From Alentia gelatinosa (taxonomy: Eukaryota; Annelida; Polychaeta; Phyllodocida; Polynoidae): a DNA stretch of 64,000 nucleotides. The notes under the pieces are model-generated. The model was not told the DNA's origin and did not search any database. It saw nothing but the letters and a program-made list of their open reading frames with translations. This document shows positions 1-11,174 of the stretch, in pieces. The stretch is taken from the NCBI GenBank assembly GCA_950022655.1, contig OX465583.1, forward strand, positions 15,585,298-15,649,297, in the 5' to 3' direction. Positions within the stretch are counted from its first letter, which is position 1, and every line of letters begins with the position of its first letter. A program made the position numbers and the translations under genes.

Positions 1-1525
1 ACTGATCACAGCCTGCATGACAGACAACTCCTGTTGATGGCCACAAATCACAGTCTGCATGACAGACAACCGCCTGTTGATGGCCACTGATCACAATCTG
101 CATGGCAGAAAACTGCTTGATAGACAGACAACTGCCTGTTGATGGCCACTGATCACAGTCAGCATGACAGATAACTGCCTGTTGATGGCCACTGATCACA
201 GCCTGCATGCCAGACAACTGCCTGTTGATGGCCACTGATCACTGTCTGCATGACAGACAACTGCCTGTTGATGGCCACTGATCACAGTCTGCATGACAGA
301 CAACTGCTTGATAGACAGACAACTGCCTGTTGATGGCCACTGATCACAGTGAGCATGTCAAACACATCCACCTTCCAATGGCCACTGATCACAGTCTGCA
401 TGACAGACAACTGCCTGTTGATGGCCACTGATCACAGTCTGCATGACAGACAACTGCCTGTTGATGGCCACTGATCACAGTCTGCATGACAGACAACTGC
501 CTGTTGATGGCCACTGATCACAGTGAGCATGTCAAACACATCCACCTTCCAATGGCCACTGATCACAGTCTGCATGACAGACAACCGCCTGTTGATGGCC
601 ACTGATCACAGTCAGCATGACAGATAACTGCCTGTTGATGGCCACTGATCACAGCCTGCATGCCAGACAACTGCCTGTTGATGGCCACTGATCACAGTCT
701 GCATGACAGACAACTGCCTGTTGATGGCCACTGATCACAGTCTGCATGACAGACAACTGCTTGATAGACAGACAACTGCCTGTTGATGGCCACTGATCAC
801 AGTGAGCATGTCAAACACATCCACCTTCCAATGGCCACTGATCACAGTCTGCATGACAGACAACTGCCTGTTGATGGCCACTGATCACAGTCTGCATGAC
901 AGACAACTGCCTGTTGATGGCCACTGATCACAGTCTGCATGACAGACAACTGCCTGTTGATGGCCACTGATCACAGTGAGCATGTCAAACACATCCACCT
1001 TCCAATGGCCACTGATCACAGTCTGCATGACAGACAACCGCCTGTTGATGGCCACTGATCACAGTCTGCATGTCAGACAACTGCCTGTTGATGGCCACTG
1101 ATCACAGCCTGCATGACAGACAACTCCTGTTGATGGCCACAAATCACAGTCTGCATGACAGACAACCGCCTGTTGATGGCCACTGATCACAATCTGCATG
1201 GCAGAAAACTGCTTGATAGACAGACAACTGCCTGTTGATGGCCACTGATCACAGTCTGCATGACAGACAACTGCCTGTTGATGGCCACTGATCACAGTCT
1301 GCATGTCAGACAACTGCCTGTTGATGGCCACTGATCACAGCCTGCATGTCAGACAACTCCTGTTGATGGCCACAAATCACAGTCTGTATGCCAGACAACT
1401 GCTTGTTAATGGCTGCTGATCATAGTCTGCATGCCCAACAACTCCTGGTAATTGCCACTGATCGCAATGACCGCCTCATAGCGGCAACTGATCACAACCG
1501 GCTGTTATTGTCAGCTTATTGTAGT
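1..1525. repeat. 43-bp satellite array with 453-bp higher-order repeat
   Basis: Tandem copies of a 43-bp unit (core CTGATCACAGTCTGCATGAC followed by AGACAACTGCCTGTTGATGG) fill this interval. Two variants are interspersed: a 45-bp unit containing GTGAGCATGTCAAACACATC, and an insertion containing CTTGATAGACAG. The 45-bp variant starts near 345, 519, 798 and 972, so spacings of 174 and 279 bp alternate and give a 453-bp higher-order period. The array is already running at base 1, so it extends upstream of the window. Units decay after about 1380. Short open frames here only reflect the repeat and are not genes. Confidence 0.95.
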
Positions 1526-2215
1526 TTATCAAACACAATACAGCAGGAAAATTACAGTTTTCAGATGTTTACTTTCTGCGTATATATCTCTCCTCAGGTA
1601 TAAATAATTTTGTCAGACAACATGCTCTATAGGTCTCTCTGTTGGAAAATTTAAAGGTCCTCGAAAGCTGTGAGTATTTTGATATTTTTCAAACTTTTAC
1701 TATTTTTAAAAAGTATATTGTAGATACTTCTCATGACATATATACATATTGAGAAAAAAAGAAGTTTTTGTTGATTTTCGGAAGGAAAAATTCCTTATAG
1801 TTATATAAAAACCAAAGTTTGAATAAAAGATGCACAAAAGATGCACAAAAAATCTCACTTTTCCATGGATGAGGTACTTTTCAACATCATCAGCTTATTT
1901 CTGGTAATTTAGCAGGTTTTAAAAATCCCACCCATATATATGTTCACTATATATTCAACAAATATACGGCAATTGTCAGAAACATTAGCGCGACATGTAT
2001 ACGCTGATCGTTTACATGCTGCTCACAATATATTTCTATCAATATGCACTGGGTGACAAATAAATCCATTACGCTTCTGTATACTCACATAAACAATGTT
2101 GTATAAGCTACATACGGCGATGCACAATTAGGGTATACACATATGAACATATAGATACACATGATATACATGTGTATACACGGAGGTGTATAGCTGAATA
2201 AACCACTTCTTTCAT
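1526..2215. other. Unassigned AT-rich sequence separating two satellite blocks
   Basis: AT-rich sequence with no coding signal and no clear terminal inverted repeats. Decayed 43-bp units lie on both sides, so this may be an insertion into, or a diverged interior of, the satellite. I see no target-site duplication that would settle it. Confidence 0.4.
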
Positions 2216-2470
2216 GCAGTGCAACTGCCTCATGGACACTGATCATAGTCTGCATGACAGACAACTGCCTGTTGATGGCCACTTATCACAGTGTGCGTGT
2301 CATACAACCGCCTCGTAATGGCCAATGATCGCAGTATATCAGACACAACCATCTCGTAATGACCAATAAACGCAGTGCGTATATCAGACACAACCACCTC
2401 GTAGTGACTGCTAATTGCAGCGCGCATGTTAGATGCAACTGCTTCATAATGTCCACTGATCACAGTGACT
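2216..2470. repeat. Decayed continuation of the 43-bp satellite
   Basis: Five to six diverged units related to the array at 1-1525. The first still reads ACTGATCATAGTCTGCATGA; later ones drift to CAGACACAACCAYCTCGTAR forms. The divergence gradient (homogeneous core on the left, ragged edge here) is typical of an array margin. Confidence 0.85.
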
Positions 2471-2479
2471 ATTTATTGG

Positions 2480-2920
2480 TTACTTTGTTTACTTGGAGTA
2501 GCCTCTTATTGGAGTTGTTGACTTACTGGGGTGCTCTGCTTACTGGATGGTTTGCTTACTTGGGTGGTATACCTATTGGGTGGTCTACATACAGGGTTGG
2601 TTTGCTTATTAGGGTGGTCTGCTTACTGGGGTGGTACATTTGTTGAGATGGTTTGCTTACTTGGGGTAACCCCTTATTTGGTTTTTTGGCTTACTGATGT
2701 GGTCTGCCTACTGGGTGGTCTGCTTACTGGGGTGGTCTGTTTACCAGTGTGGTCTGCTTTCTGAGTTTGTCTGCCTACTGGGATGGTCCACTTATTGGGC
2801 AGTATGCTTACTGTGTTAATCTGCCTACCGGTGTGGTCTGCATACTGTGTTTGTCTGCCTACTGGGATGGTCTACTTTTTCGGGTGATTTGCTTACTGGG
2901 GTGGTTTGCTTCTTGGGTAT
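2480..2920. repeat. 17-bp G/T-rich minisatellite
   Basis: Degenerate tandem repeat of a roughly 17-18 bp unit close to TACTGGGGTGGTCTGCT, about 25 copies. It produces overlapping Leu/Gly/Trp-rich open frames on the plus strand, which are repeat translation and not genes. Confidence 0.85.
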
Positions 2921-3257
2921 AGGGGACAGAGCCATTGTTAGTTCATGAAGCAGTCACTAGGTGGTCGGGGAACAAAACCTGTATTCTGGCTCTTTGTTCT
3001 TATGAAATTCAGCCGCCTTTCAATGTTTTACCAAGGTTCCTTTGACTCTCTACACCGATCCCAGAGCAGGAAGATATAATGCTAAAACCCAGGACATGAT
3101 GTTTTTCACATGGAACACTTTATTTACATATGTGAGCAAGGCAAGAAAAGTGACATTTCCCAATTATCACTCACTTCTTTTGTACCTCCATTAGTGAAGA
3201 ACAGCAACTTTTTCACCTCTTTTAGTGAAGAACACCTACTCGGGGGGCGTCATGGCG
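2917..3257. repeat. 340-bp dispersed repeat, copy 1
   Basis: Closely similar over its whole length to 56355-56694. It starts TATAGGGGACAGAGCC and ends GGGGGGCGTCATGGCG, and contains a short internal tandem (TTAGTGAAGAACA repeated) near its right end. Similarity stops abruptly at both ends, so this is a real element boundary. It could be a solo LTR or an LTR edge with flanking primer-site sequence, because a gypsy integrase remnant lies 0.9 kb away. The ends are not a clean TG...CA pair, so the class stays open. Confidence 0.7.
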
Positions 3258-4125
3258 GCACCCATGGATCATAGGCTATATGCCAGATAATCTGCTTCCT
3301 GGGCTGGTCTGCCTGCCAGGAATCTCCTGTAATTGAACCTGTTTGATTTTAACTTGATTTCGCTATCACTTTTGTCTTACAACTCAAAGGTAAACGAATA
3401 GGTCTGGCTAACTTAAGACCACTTAGTTAAGTACATGTATACATGAACCACCCTCTTTGGTTAAACCTCTTTTAAGATGATTCGATGACACTTAAACCAT
3501 CATAAGTAACTAGCTCGCATACTCTCACACAGTCCTTAATGCAGATTTATAAGATGTTGATGTCACTTACCTGTAGGCAGCGCAATTCCCCGTAAGGCAG
3601 TTTTGTCTTGTTTCCACAACTTGCTGGAACACTGACCATAAAGACAGGTCAGGAGGCTGTTTCATAACTTCTCATTTAGCGCCAGAAATAGTGCTTCGCT
3701 TCCGCTTCTCCTACAATGTGGAGGTAGATGCTTCGCTTATTAAACAGAACCTACGTCCTCACATATATCTGATCTAGCGAAACGCTTGCAATCATTATGA
3801 CATAATCTGATAAAGGACAGTAATTATTTGCTATATTTTTGCGTGCCTTGCGGTATTTCAGGTTTGAGCTTTACTTTGATCACTCTATGCTTTTATCTTG
3901 CCTTCCCGACAATGGTTTAATATAATGTCCTATTCCATGATACTTCTACGAATGATGAAACACTTTGTGTCTTAATTACTTTTTCATCTAATGCTAGATA
4001 ATGTATAATTGTAGATTTCGTCTCCTTCTCTCCCTGTCCCTTTCCTCCTTGCTCACTTCTTCTTCTAACGACTCATTCCTTCTTCAATCACCTATTTGTC
4101 ATTCTCTCTGACAACTTACTTTCCT
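3258..4125. other. No recognisable feature
   Basis: Ordinary mixed-composition sequence between the dispersed repeat and the integrase remnant. If the remnant and the repeat belong to one element, this is where a decayed 3' part of pol on the minus strand would lie, but I cannot read it. Confidence 0.3.
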
Positions 4126-4400
4126 GTCCACCCATTGGACCATCACCCATCTACCATCCCATCTGATTGAGGACGGTACGGATTGCGGTGCGTGTTTTCT
4201 TTATCTCTAATATTCTACACATTTCCTGCCAGATTTGAGATTCAAATTCTCTCCCCTGGTCGGAATGCAAAATACTCGGAGCTCCGAAACATAGCACCCA
4301 ATTCTTCACAAGTGCTTCCGCGCAGGTAGCAGCTTTGTGATCTTTCATGGGATAAACTGGCTAATATACAAGAAAGATTTCCTTTAAAGTAGCAGTGGCT
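4126..4400 (-). pseudogene. Ty3/gypsy-type integrase core fragment, broken
   Basis: A 65-residue minus-strand frame (4151-4348) carries the integrase core signature: a Cys-Phe-Gly-Ala-Pro stretch followed by HSDQGREFES, the context of the second catalytic Asp in Ty3/gypsy integrases. The frame is broken on both sides. Upstream, a TAG at 4361-4363 interrupts an otherwise integrase-like Trp-Pro-x-x-Tyr-Pro context. Downstream, the usual PQSDGM block is readable only in a different frame, near 4130-4165, so a frameshift separates it from the core. No reverse transcriptase, RNase H or clear LTR pair is nearby. It is an old, non-functional retrotransposon fragment. Confidence 0.85.
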
Positions 4401-4409
4401 GTAATGCCA

Positions 4410-4978
4410 ATACCTCACGAAAACACAACATTGACTTGTATAAAAAGATGACTACCGTATACACCAATATTCTGTGGCTCAAGTCAAGACAAAAGACCTC
4501 TTGTCTATATTATGCCGCCTTGATTTTTGCCCAACTTATGCAGCTGGCATTGCCAAAGTGTTTCCTGGAAAACAGAAAGTCTGGTGAACCCAGTCTAATA
4601 TACCTGAAACCGCCATACTTTAATCATTCTGAATTCAATGGTTGTTATCTTTGCATACTTTAATCAAGTGATCATGCTGTCTGGTGTTTCATCGGACATT
4701 CACACACATCTGAATTAGTTAAAGTCCACCAGGAGCCAGAGTGTTTGTCGTAAAAAACAACATGTTTACATACTAAAGAGGTACCTTTTTTTATATCAAT
4801 TACTAGATGGGCTTTTGAAGAAAGTGATTGCTCAGGTTTTCCGAAAATATAACTGCAATTTCTGGAAACATTATGTCATTCGTTAATTAGAAAGCTCACA
4901 GAGTGAAAAAAGAGCGGGAAGTGTTGATTAGCAGTTTCTCGTTTAGATGTGCAAATAGTACTCTTATATATTTTTATT
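4410..4978. other. No recognisable feature
   Basis: AT-rich sequence. The short open frames have no domain signature and no coding-like composition. Confidence 0.3.
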
Positions 4979-4980
4979 CT

Positions 4981-5142
4981 ACGACCCTGCACCCACCAAC
5001 GCCGATGCGAGCCGACGCGAGCCGACACAAAATTACCATATCGTAGCGCGTCGGAAGGCATATCGTAGCGTATCGGTTCACGTTGGCTCGCGTCGGTGCG
5101 CGTCGTAACATATTGGGAGGGTGCATGAAAAAGGTGCCATGG
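4981..5142. mobile_element. MITE-like element of the GTCCACC/TCGGGAGG group
   Basis: Dense in CG-rich words (GACGCG, GCGCGTCGG, ATCGTAGCG) inside AT-rich flanks. Its right segment, GTTACGACGCGCACCG followed by CACCCTCCC and TGGCACCTTTTTCATG when read on the minus strand, is nearly identical to the left end of the element at 9103. The left end is eroded. It shares vocabulary (ATCGTAG, TCGGGAGGTGC) with the better-preserved elements at 31278 and 60976. Confidence 0.6.
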
Positions 5143-5467
5143 TTCCGATACACCCTGATATAGCTCACGATGCAACCAGTGTAATCAACCATGTTTCCTT
5201 TATAATTCCAGAAATAATGCATATTTAAGATTGATATTTTCTCTGTAGATACAAAACAATATTATATGATACCTCGTAATAATATCTAATGAAAAAAACC
5301 CAGTTCCAAGTTAAAGTATAAAATGATCGTTTTGCGACCCTTATCTACTATCAAATTTCACAATTTTTGCAGAGCCGCATCAGCATTATATATTCTAGAG
5401 ATTCTGAAAAATTCATAATTTTCTATGGATTATTTCATATGATTTCCTGTTTAAAGAATCATCAATA

Positions 5468-5733
5468 CACTGCGACGCCCACCGACGCGGCGCGACGAGC
5501 TAAGACAATCGATACATGTTCGATTGTCGTAGACCCTCTACGATACGGGTTTTGCGGCGGTTCACGGCGGTTCACGGCGGTGCGCGTCGGGCCACATCGG
5601 TAGCGTTATCGTTGAAAACTTACCAACTGCCCCGATAAGCTCTACGATTTTGCTACGATATGGATTTTGTATCGGGAGGGCAATATCGAGGCGCGTTGGT
5701 TCGCGTCGGGAGCTTGGTGGACACCCCCTCTAA
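5468..5733. mobile_element. MITE-like element, right end GGTGGAC...TAA
   Basis: CG-rich island built from repeated short words: GGCGGTTCAC twice in tandem, CTACGATA several times, TCGGGAGG. The right end reads GGTGGACACCCCCTC then TAA, the inverse of the TTAGGGGGTGCGTCCACC end at 63815. The left end (near CGACGCCCACC) is diverged. The CpG richness is a property of the element and not of a CpG-island promoter. Confidence 0.55.
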
Positions 5734-5739
5734 GGATGG

Positions 5740-8110
5740 TCTATGCTAGCCAGGATATATTTATATTTATATATGGTAAGACCTGTAATGTAATGGCTGC
5801 TGTGTGCTCTTGCTCCCATCGACTTCATTTATGCCCAACACTGTTTCGCGTAATGTGAACAAATATCCAACAGGCATTGAGTACGGTTCGTCACAAATGT
5901 TAGCCAATCCGCAGCTAGGAGTGAGCAATAGCATCGCTGTCATCGAAATAGTAGCCATATCTCCTTCTCTCCCTGTCCCGATAGTCTATTAGGTTTCCTA
6001 TGTAGGCATATTCTTTAGTTATATCAATGACGCTCCTTACTGAATTCAGGACTGACCTGGAACCTTAATAGAAGTCAGGTGGTTAGGCGTAATCAATACA
6101 TCATTTGTATGATCATTTATAAATTATCGCCTCGTGAAATAACTGCACCGAACGAGTCTATAAATGCTCTCCGGCCTTCATGTGTCAGAGAAAGGTGGTG
6201 TTGTTTATTGCTCTGGAAACACATGGAAATGACCACGTGGTGTCAGTGACGTCATCTATGAGTCTCTCCTTACTCACCAGGTGGTGCTGAGGTCGCTAAT
6301 AACGGGCAGTGTGATTCTGAAGGTTGTTGTTGTGATTTACTGAAGTGTAGTTTGCTGTAGATTCCTCCCCTTAAATACTCCTTAGTCTGTTCTGTAAAGA
6401 GAACACATGTTTCCCTCTGTTGACACTGTGTGCGGGAGGGGGGGGGGGTGAGGGGGAGAGGCAGAGGGAATGGTTGATGTAATGACCTGGCTCTCATATT
6501 AATCAAGCTACAGCCATGAGAATGCACAGACCTAGGTAATACGTAATAATTTTGTCGTATCCTATAGTATTGGTAGGAAGTACGATAGCCTACTATCGAA
6601 AGCAATAGAGTTCGACCCTGAAAAAGCAGGCACCGTCTTATTGGCAGAGGTCACCGGCTGTTTTATCTCGGCTTTCAAATCAACACCCGTGCCACCGCAT
6701 ATGCAATTACATTTACCCGTTACATATACTTTTATAGTTACTTGCTGCTCCTTCTATTATGTACGGCACCCTGTGGGGAATATTTTCTTACGGCACACGT
6801 TGAGACATTGATCAGCGTGCTGACGCTCATTTCGCCAATTTAGGATGGTTCCACAAACACACACCCACGCCTTCTCTCATTCTCTCTTTAAAAGCATTGT
6901 AAAAATGGGAGTATGTGGGAGGGATGGGAGCTCATTTCAAGGCTAACCGGAATAGAAAAGATACGAGATGTGAGATGGGTCCCGCGTGATCTGCGGAAGT
7001 ATGGGAGTAGTACATCCGGCGTGAAATCCGGGTCCTAGACTCACCCACAGACACACAGACAGACACAGAGTCTGACACTCACACAGCCGACGGCCTTTAA
7101 CTGTATTAGTTTCTTGGAATCCAGCCACGACCACCACCGCAAGGACTAATCTCGCTTAACACCTCCGACCGACCTCACCACTACACAATATTGAGACTTA
7201 TATAGTTGGAAAATTGAGATGGCTTCTTGTAGGGAAGCAGGAAAAAGACATAAGATATTACTTGACGATGGCAGAAATGCTCACATATCACCTGATTCTG
7301 ATCTCTGCCACTTGGGGACACCACTGTTTTTATTTCATTTGCCATTAGTCATTAGGTGCTTGGTATATGGAAAATCCAATGTTATATTACCAATTTCTAT
7401 TATAAGATTGTTCTAAAACCCTATTTATTATCTCTTCATTAAATACATATAAAACCTAGCAATCTTTGGTTCTGTAGGGTTCTGGATGTAAGCCTTTATA
7501 AGCCTTTAAAAAGTTGAGACTACAGACATTGAAGGCCACACTGCCAATGTTGCTGCTGCCTAACCCCGCCTAACACCTCCCTGGCGTCCCCCGCAGCTCT
7601 TCTGCAGGGCGGCCACATTCACATATGACAGAGTCGTAGTCGCAGTCGGAGTTGGGATCAAGCTGCCGAAAGAGAAGTCCTAGTCCCAGGGTTATGCTGG
7701 GGTTAGGCGGAAGTTAGGCAGGGGCTGGGCAGAGGGAGGGCAGGGGCCGGTTGGCCGGGGAACAGGGCTTCACTGAGAGTTAGGGAGAGACACTACCAAC
7801 ACTAAGGGGCAGCAGGTGGCAAACCTTTATCATTTTCTATCGGTACACATATATATGCCTGCCTTATACATGTTGTGCGGAGAATATTTCCTCTCGTATA
7901 TGCCTGGTGTGAAATGCAGGCAAGGCACATCCGTATCTAAAAGGAAACAGTCTTGCATACGCCTCATACGCCTCACACATTGGCTTATATGAATAAAATG
8001 GTTGTCTTCACGCAGTATATCATAATATTGTTGTATTCGATTTATTCTAACTCAGGATTGTTCAAGTAAAAAATCGAATTTGTAGTCATACATTTTCTGC
8101 AGTCTGTGAA
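5740..8110. other. Mostly unassigned sequence
   Basis: No gene, RNA or complete element recognised over this 2.4 kb. There is a G-tract near 6427-6450. A GTTAGGCGG-type word occurs in opposite orientations around 7565 and 7690, a weak inverted pair. Open frames are short and lack any recognisable signature. Confidence 0.3.
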
Positions 8111-9095
8111 ACCTTCAGGGAAAGGACATATGTCTCACAGACCACAGAGGTACTAACAAGGAGTATGCCGACTTCAATGTCTTGATCATTTTGACAGCAG
8201 ACGTCGTCAAGGAGCTAGAGATACCATGTGGCCAGGCCAGGCAGTTACAACAAGGTCTAGCCAAGCTTGGTAACCCAAACTTTACGGAGACACCCAAGAG
8301 GAGGATGAGCTAGGCAGAGGACAGCGAGGAGGACAATGGCACGGCCTTGCTCATTGCAGCCTCCAGGTAGGAGAAGGTCATAGAAACTCTGAAGGCAAGC
8401 TTGGCCGACGTAGATGGGAGGTGAGGTGGCAGGATGGAGGGCTACGTATGACCACCGGCCAGCGGCAAGTCCAACAGCTATGACCCCACCGTGCAACAAT
8501 TAAGGCTCATGGAAAAAAGGCCCTCAAGGTGTCAGACTTTGTGTCTGAACATATAAAGCGATGTATAGCAAAGAAAAAAAAGACATTGCCAGATTTTCCA
8601 CAGCAGAGGACGGATCAATGGTGCTCAGTCCAGATGAAACCACACCGGTATACATCACCGTAGGAGAGTGGGGTGCAGCGAACATACAGGTGATGTACCA
8701 GCTGGTGAGGGATGGTGACCTAGCCAGAGCCAACCTGAAGGACTACCTGGTATACACAGTGTACATCTTTAAGCTGGCATGAAAATTTGAGTGGACATCC
8801 GTGCTAAGGCTTCATACACGCTACCAGGAAATCCAGGCCCAAAACCGGTATAGGTGGGGAGACAAGGTGTCCTCCATTGAAGCCCTCGCCCTAATGCAAA
8901 GGAAGCAGGTCGTACCAAAGCTAGACCATCGCCTGCAGCTAGAAATGCCAGCAAACCACACAAGAAAGGAATGAACCACAGATCGACCAAGCAGGACAAG
9001 ACCTATGATCCAGAGGAGAGGTGCCGCCTCTTCGCAAACAATGGTTAGTCCCCATACTGATACGGGTGTAGGTTCAAGCACAAATCTGCCTAATC
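8110..9095 (+). pseudogene. DIRS/tyrosine-recombinase retrotransposon gag-like protein, degenerate
   Basis: A broken plus-strand coding trace. The best piece (8561-8782) includes WGAANIQVMYQL and LKDYLVYTVYIFKL, then a TGA at 8780-8782. The same frame continues with FEWTSVLRLHTRYQEIQ and YRWG. A frameshift before 9004 leads to EERCRLFANNG, two in-frame stops and CRFKH, which looks like a decayed C-x8-C-x5-C-x3-H zinc finger. This order (WG-x-AN block, YL-x-Y block, YRxxQ...WG block, C-terminal CCCH finger) matches, from memory, ORFs upstream of the reverse transcriptase in DIRS/Ngaro-type elements of aquatic animals. The upstream part (8110-8560) has several stops. No reverse transcriptase or recombinase follows; a MITE begins at 9103. 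Confidence 0.5.
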
Positions 9096-9102
9096 TCGGG
9101 AG

Positions 9103-9235
9103 CATGGCACCTTTTTCATGCACCCTCCCAAACACGTTACGACGCGCACCGATGTGAACCAACACGCACCAATAGGCTACGATATGGTCATTTTGTATCG
9201 GTGCGCATCGGCTTGTATCGGAGGGTGCCCGGTGT
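9103..9235. mobile_element. MITE-like element inserted just after the gag-like pseudogene
   Basis: Begins TGGCACCTTTTTCATG then CACCCTCCC and ends TCGGAGGGTGCCCGG. The left 50 bp match the reverse complement of about 5093-5142, so the two are related copies in opposite orientation. It is made of CGCACCGAT / ATCGGTGCG words on both strands. It starts within about 30 bp of the decayed zinc finger and probably truncates the pseudogene. Confidence 0.6.
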
Positions 9236-9239
9236 TAGT

Positions 9240-11020
9240 TTTAACCACGTCATAATGGGTTAAGTACTTATCAAGTAATATAATTTCATTGTACTAACCA
9301 TGTTATAACTAGTTGTTCCTAATAGTGTAACAACATGCGCAGGGCACCTTATTAGTGTAATAAACCTTTATCCTCCAATGCTGTCTTTTTATTTAATCAA
9401 TGCTAATTGTCTGACATGTATTTAAATGCTATTGCACCGCCTTCTTGCTAAGTTACATGTGCTTGGAGCTCTGGAAGTATAGCACGATTTGAGAGTGATC
9501 TTTGAGCAGGTTGGTAGAAGGGGAGGCCGTGTTGCCCGAGAAAGCACTTCGTCATACAATTCAATAACGATATCAACCATACATCACAGGCCTACAGGAG
9601 CCTGCCTTATTTCATAACTAGTCTCTATTGCCGTTCGAGTCCTGTGAGAGTGTATGGCAGGCAATGACCACAGACAGTCAATAACATGAATTCCCATCTG
9701 CTAATTAGTAAAGCGCAAAATGGTATCTGCATGACAAATGTCGTCTGCAAAGAGAAATATCAACTACATCGGACAAATGACATCAACACAGAACAAATGT
9801 AGTCTACAGAGATAAATGTCGTGAGCACGGCACAGATGAGGTGGGCGTGGTTTGTGGCTTGATTGACAGGCCTCGGTCTGGGTGTCAGTACAGGTCACGT
9901 GATTTCAGATTCCACATGACCTTAATCATAACCGATCAGACCGGGACGTCTTGGAAAGTATCAAAATAATCATGACCTCAATGACCCCACACATAATCTA
10001 TGATCCCTTCAACGTCTGCAATGAAATAAACAACTAGATTATGGCCAGAAACATGATACCCTCTTCAGGCCTAAAGACCCTTCTCGTAAACAGATTTATT
10101 TCATCCTGTAACTGCTGCCGCAGTTAGGCATTAATCAATCAATGCTAATTAATGTCAGGTTGCTAGGGCCCACAAATTAAAAGTCTGATATTTTGATGCC
10201 CGGAAGTCAAATCTATTTTTGATAGAACAATATCCAAGTGACAAAAGAGCTCCGTTGGGAACGTGAGGCTGTTGGAGTTTAGGTGCTCATATCGTGACCA
10301 TTTTATCAAAAATTGAATTTTATTTAATCTACACAATCACGTACTTGAGCAGGTCTTTCCTGCAATGTGCCATATGTCTACACTTGAATATATTTTCCCT
10401 AGAATAGTGGACTTCAATTACATGAAGTACATGACACCTTTTTAGAGTCACTTTGAGAGTGAATGTGTTACATAGGAAGACGTTTCAATTTTCAATGATA
10501 CCTTAAAACTATTCTCTTATGACATTGACTGCGGTTTGCTCACCACATGACACAGGCAGATGGTGACTATATACCTTCCAAATAAACATCCCCCTTCCCC
10601 ACTTCCCCACACACGTCACACAGTAATAAGGCAGACATTATTTCAATATCTAGTCCCCACACATGTCCTGTTAGAATAACTGCTTTCATGTGCTCATTTC
10701 TGACTAATTTACAACTTACCTAACGTGCTGCATTTGTGTTAACCATCATCTGATTGTGTAAATATACAGTGACCATTTTGTTTTAGGACAGGCGGAAAAC
10801 CATGAAGGGTTGACACTTAGTAATACACGACGTCAACCTCGAGTTCTTTACAGATAGATACGTGGAAGAAAACGTCAAAACTCGTGAGCTGCTGCCGTAG
10901 GATATATGTCTTGCGCTGGTGGTGTTGCCGCGTACTTCTCGTTTTGAGAAATGTGTACAGCTGTTAAAGTGTTAATAATACTCCTCAAGCTATGGCAAAC
11001 GATATAAAAGCGACATGTCA
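9240..11020. other. No recognisable feature
   Basis: AT-rich sequence of ordinary complexity. No coding trace, tandem repeat or inverted-repeat element recognised. Confidence 0.3.
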
Positions 11021-11027
11021 TAATAGA

Positions 11028-11171
11028 GGGAAACTATGTTCCGGTGAAAGGAAGTCAAAGTTACGAGGTAAGGCTTGGAAAAATTACTGCCCAAGGCCCT
11101 GGCCGCGGGCAGTAATTTTTCCAAGCCTTACCGAGTAATTTTGACTTCCTTTCACTGGTACATGGTTTCCC
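11028..11171. mobile_element. 144-bp near-perfect palindrome (fold-back element)
   Basis: Two arms of about 65 bp (11028-11092 and 11107-11171) with few mismatches. The outer ends are GGGAAAC / GTTTCCC and the inner ends ACTGCCC / GGGCAGT, around a 14-nt loop that itself contains GGCC twice. No coding capacity. Transcribed, it would form a hairpin of about 65 bp. No second copy was noticed in the window, and no target duplication is obvious. Confidence 0.85.
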
Positions 11172-11174
11172 TAT

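Noticed and set aside
1..1525. CRISPR array
   Set aside because: The 43-bp repeats are directly contiguous with no unique spacers, and the genome is animal-like.
5468..5733. CpG-island promoter
   Set aside because: The CpG richness is due to repeated MITE words shared with other elements, and no promoter motif cluster is present.
9599..9664. tRNA or SINE head (GTTCGAGTCC box with GCCTGCC/GGCAGGC ends)
   Set aside because: A B-box-like string and matching ends are present, but no A box and no D or anticodon arm can be drawn.
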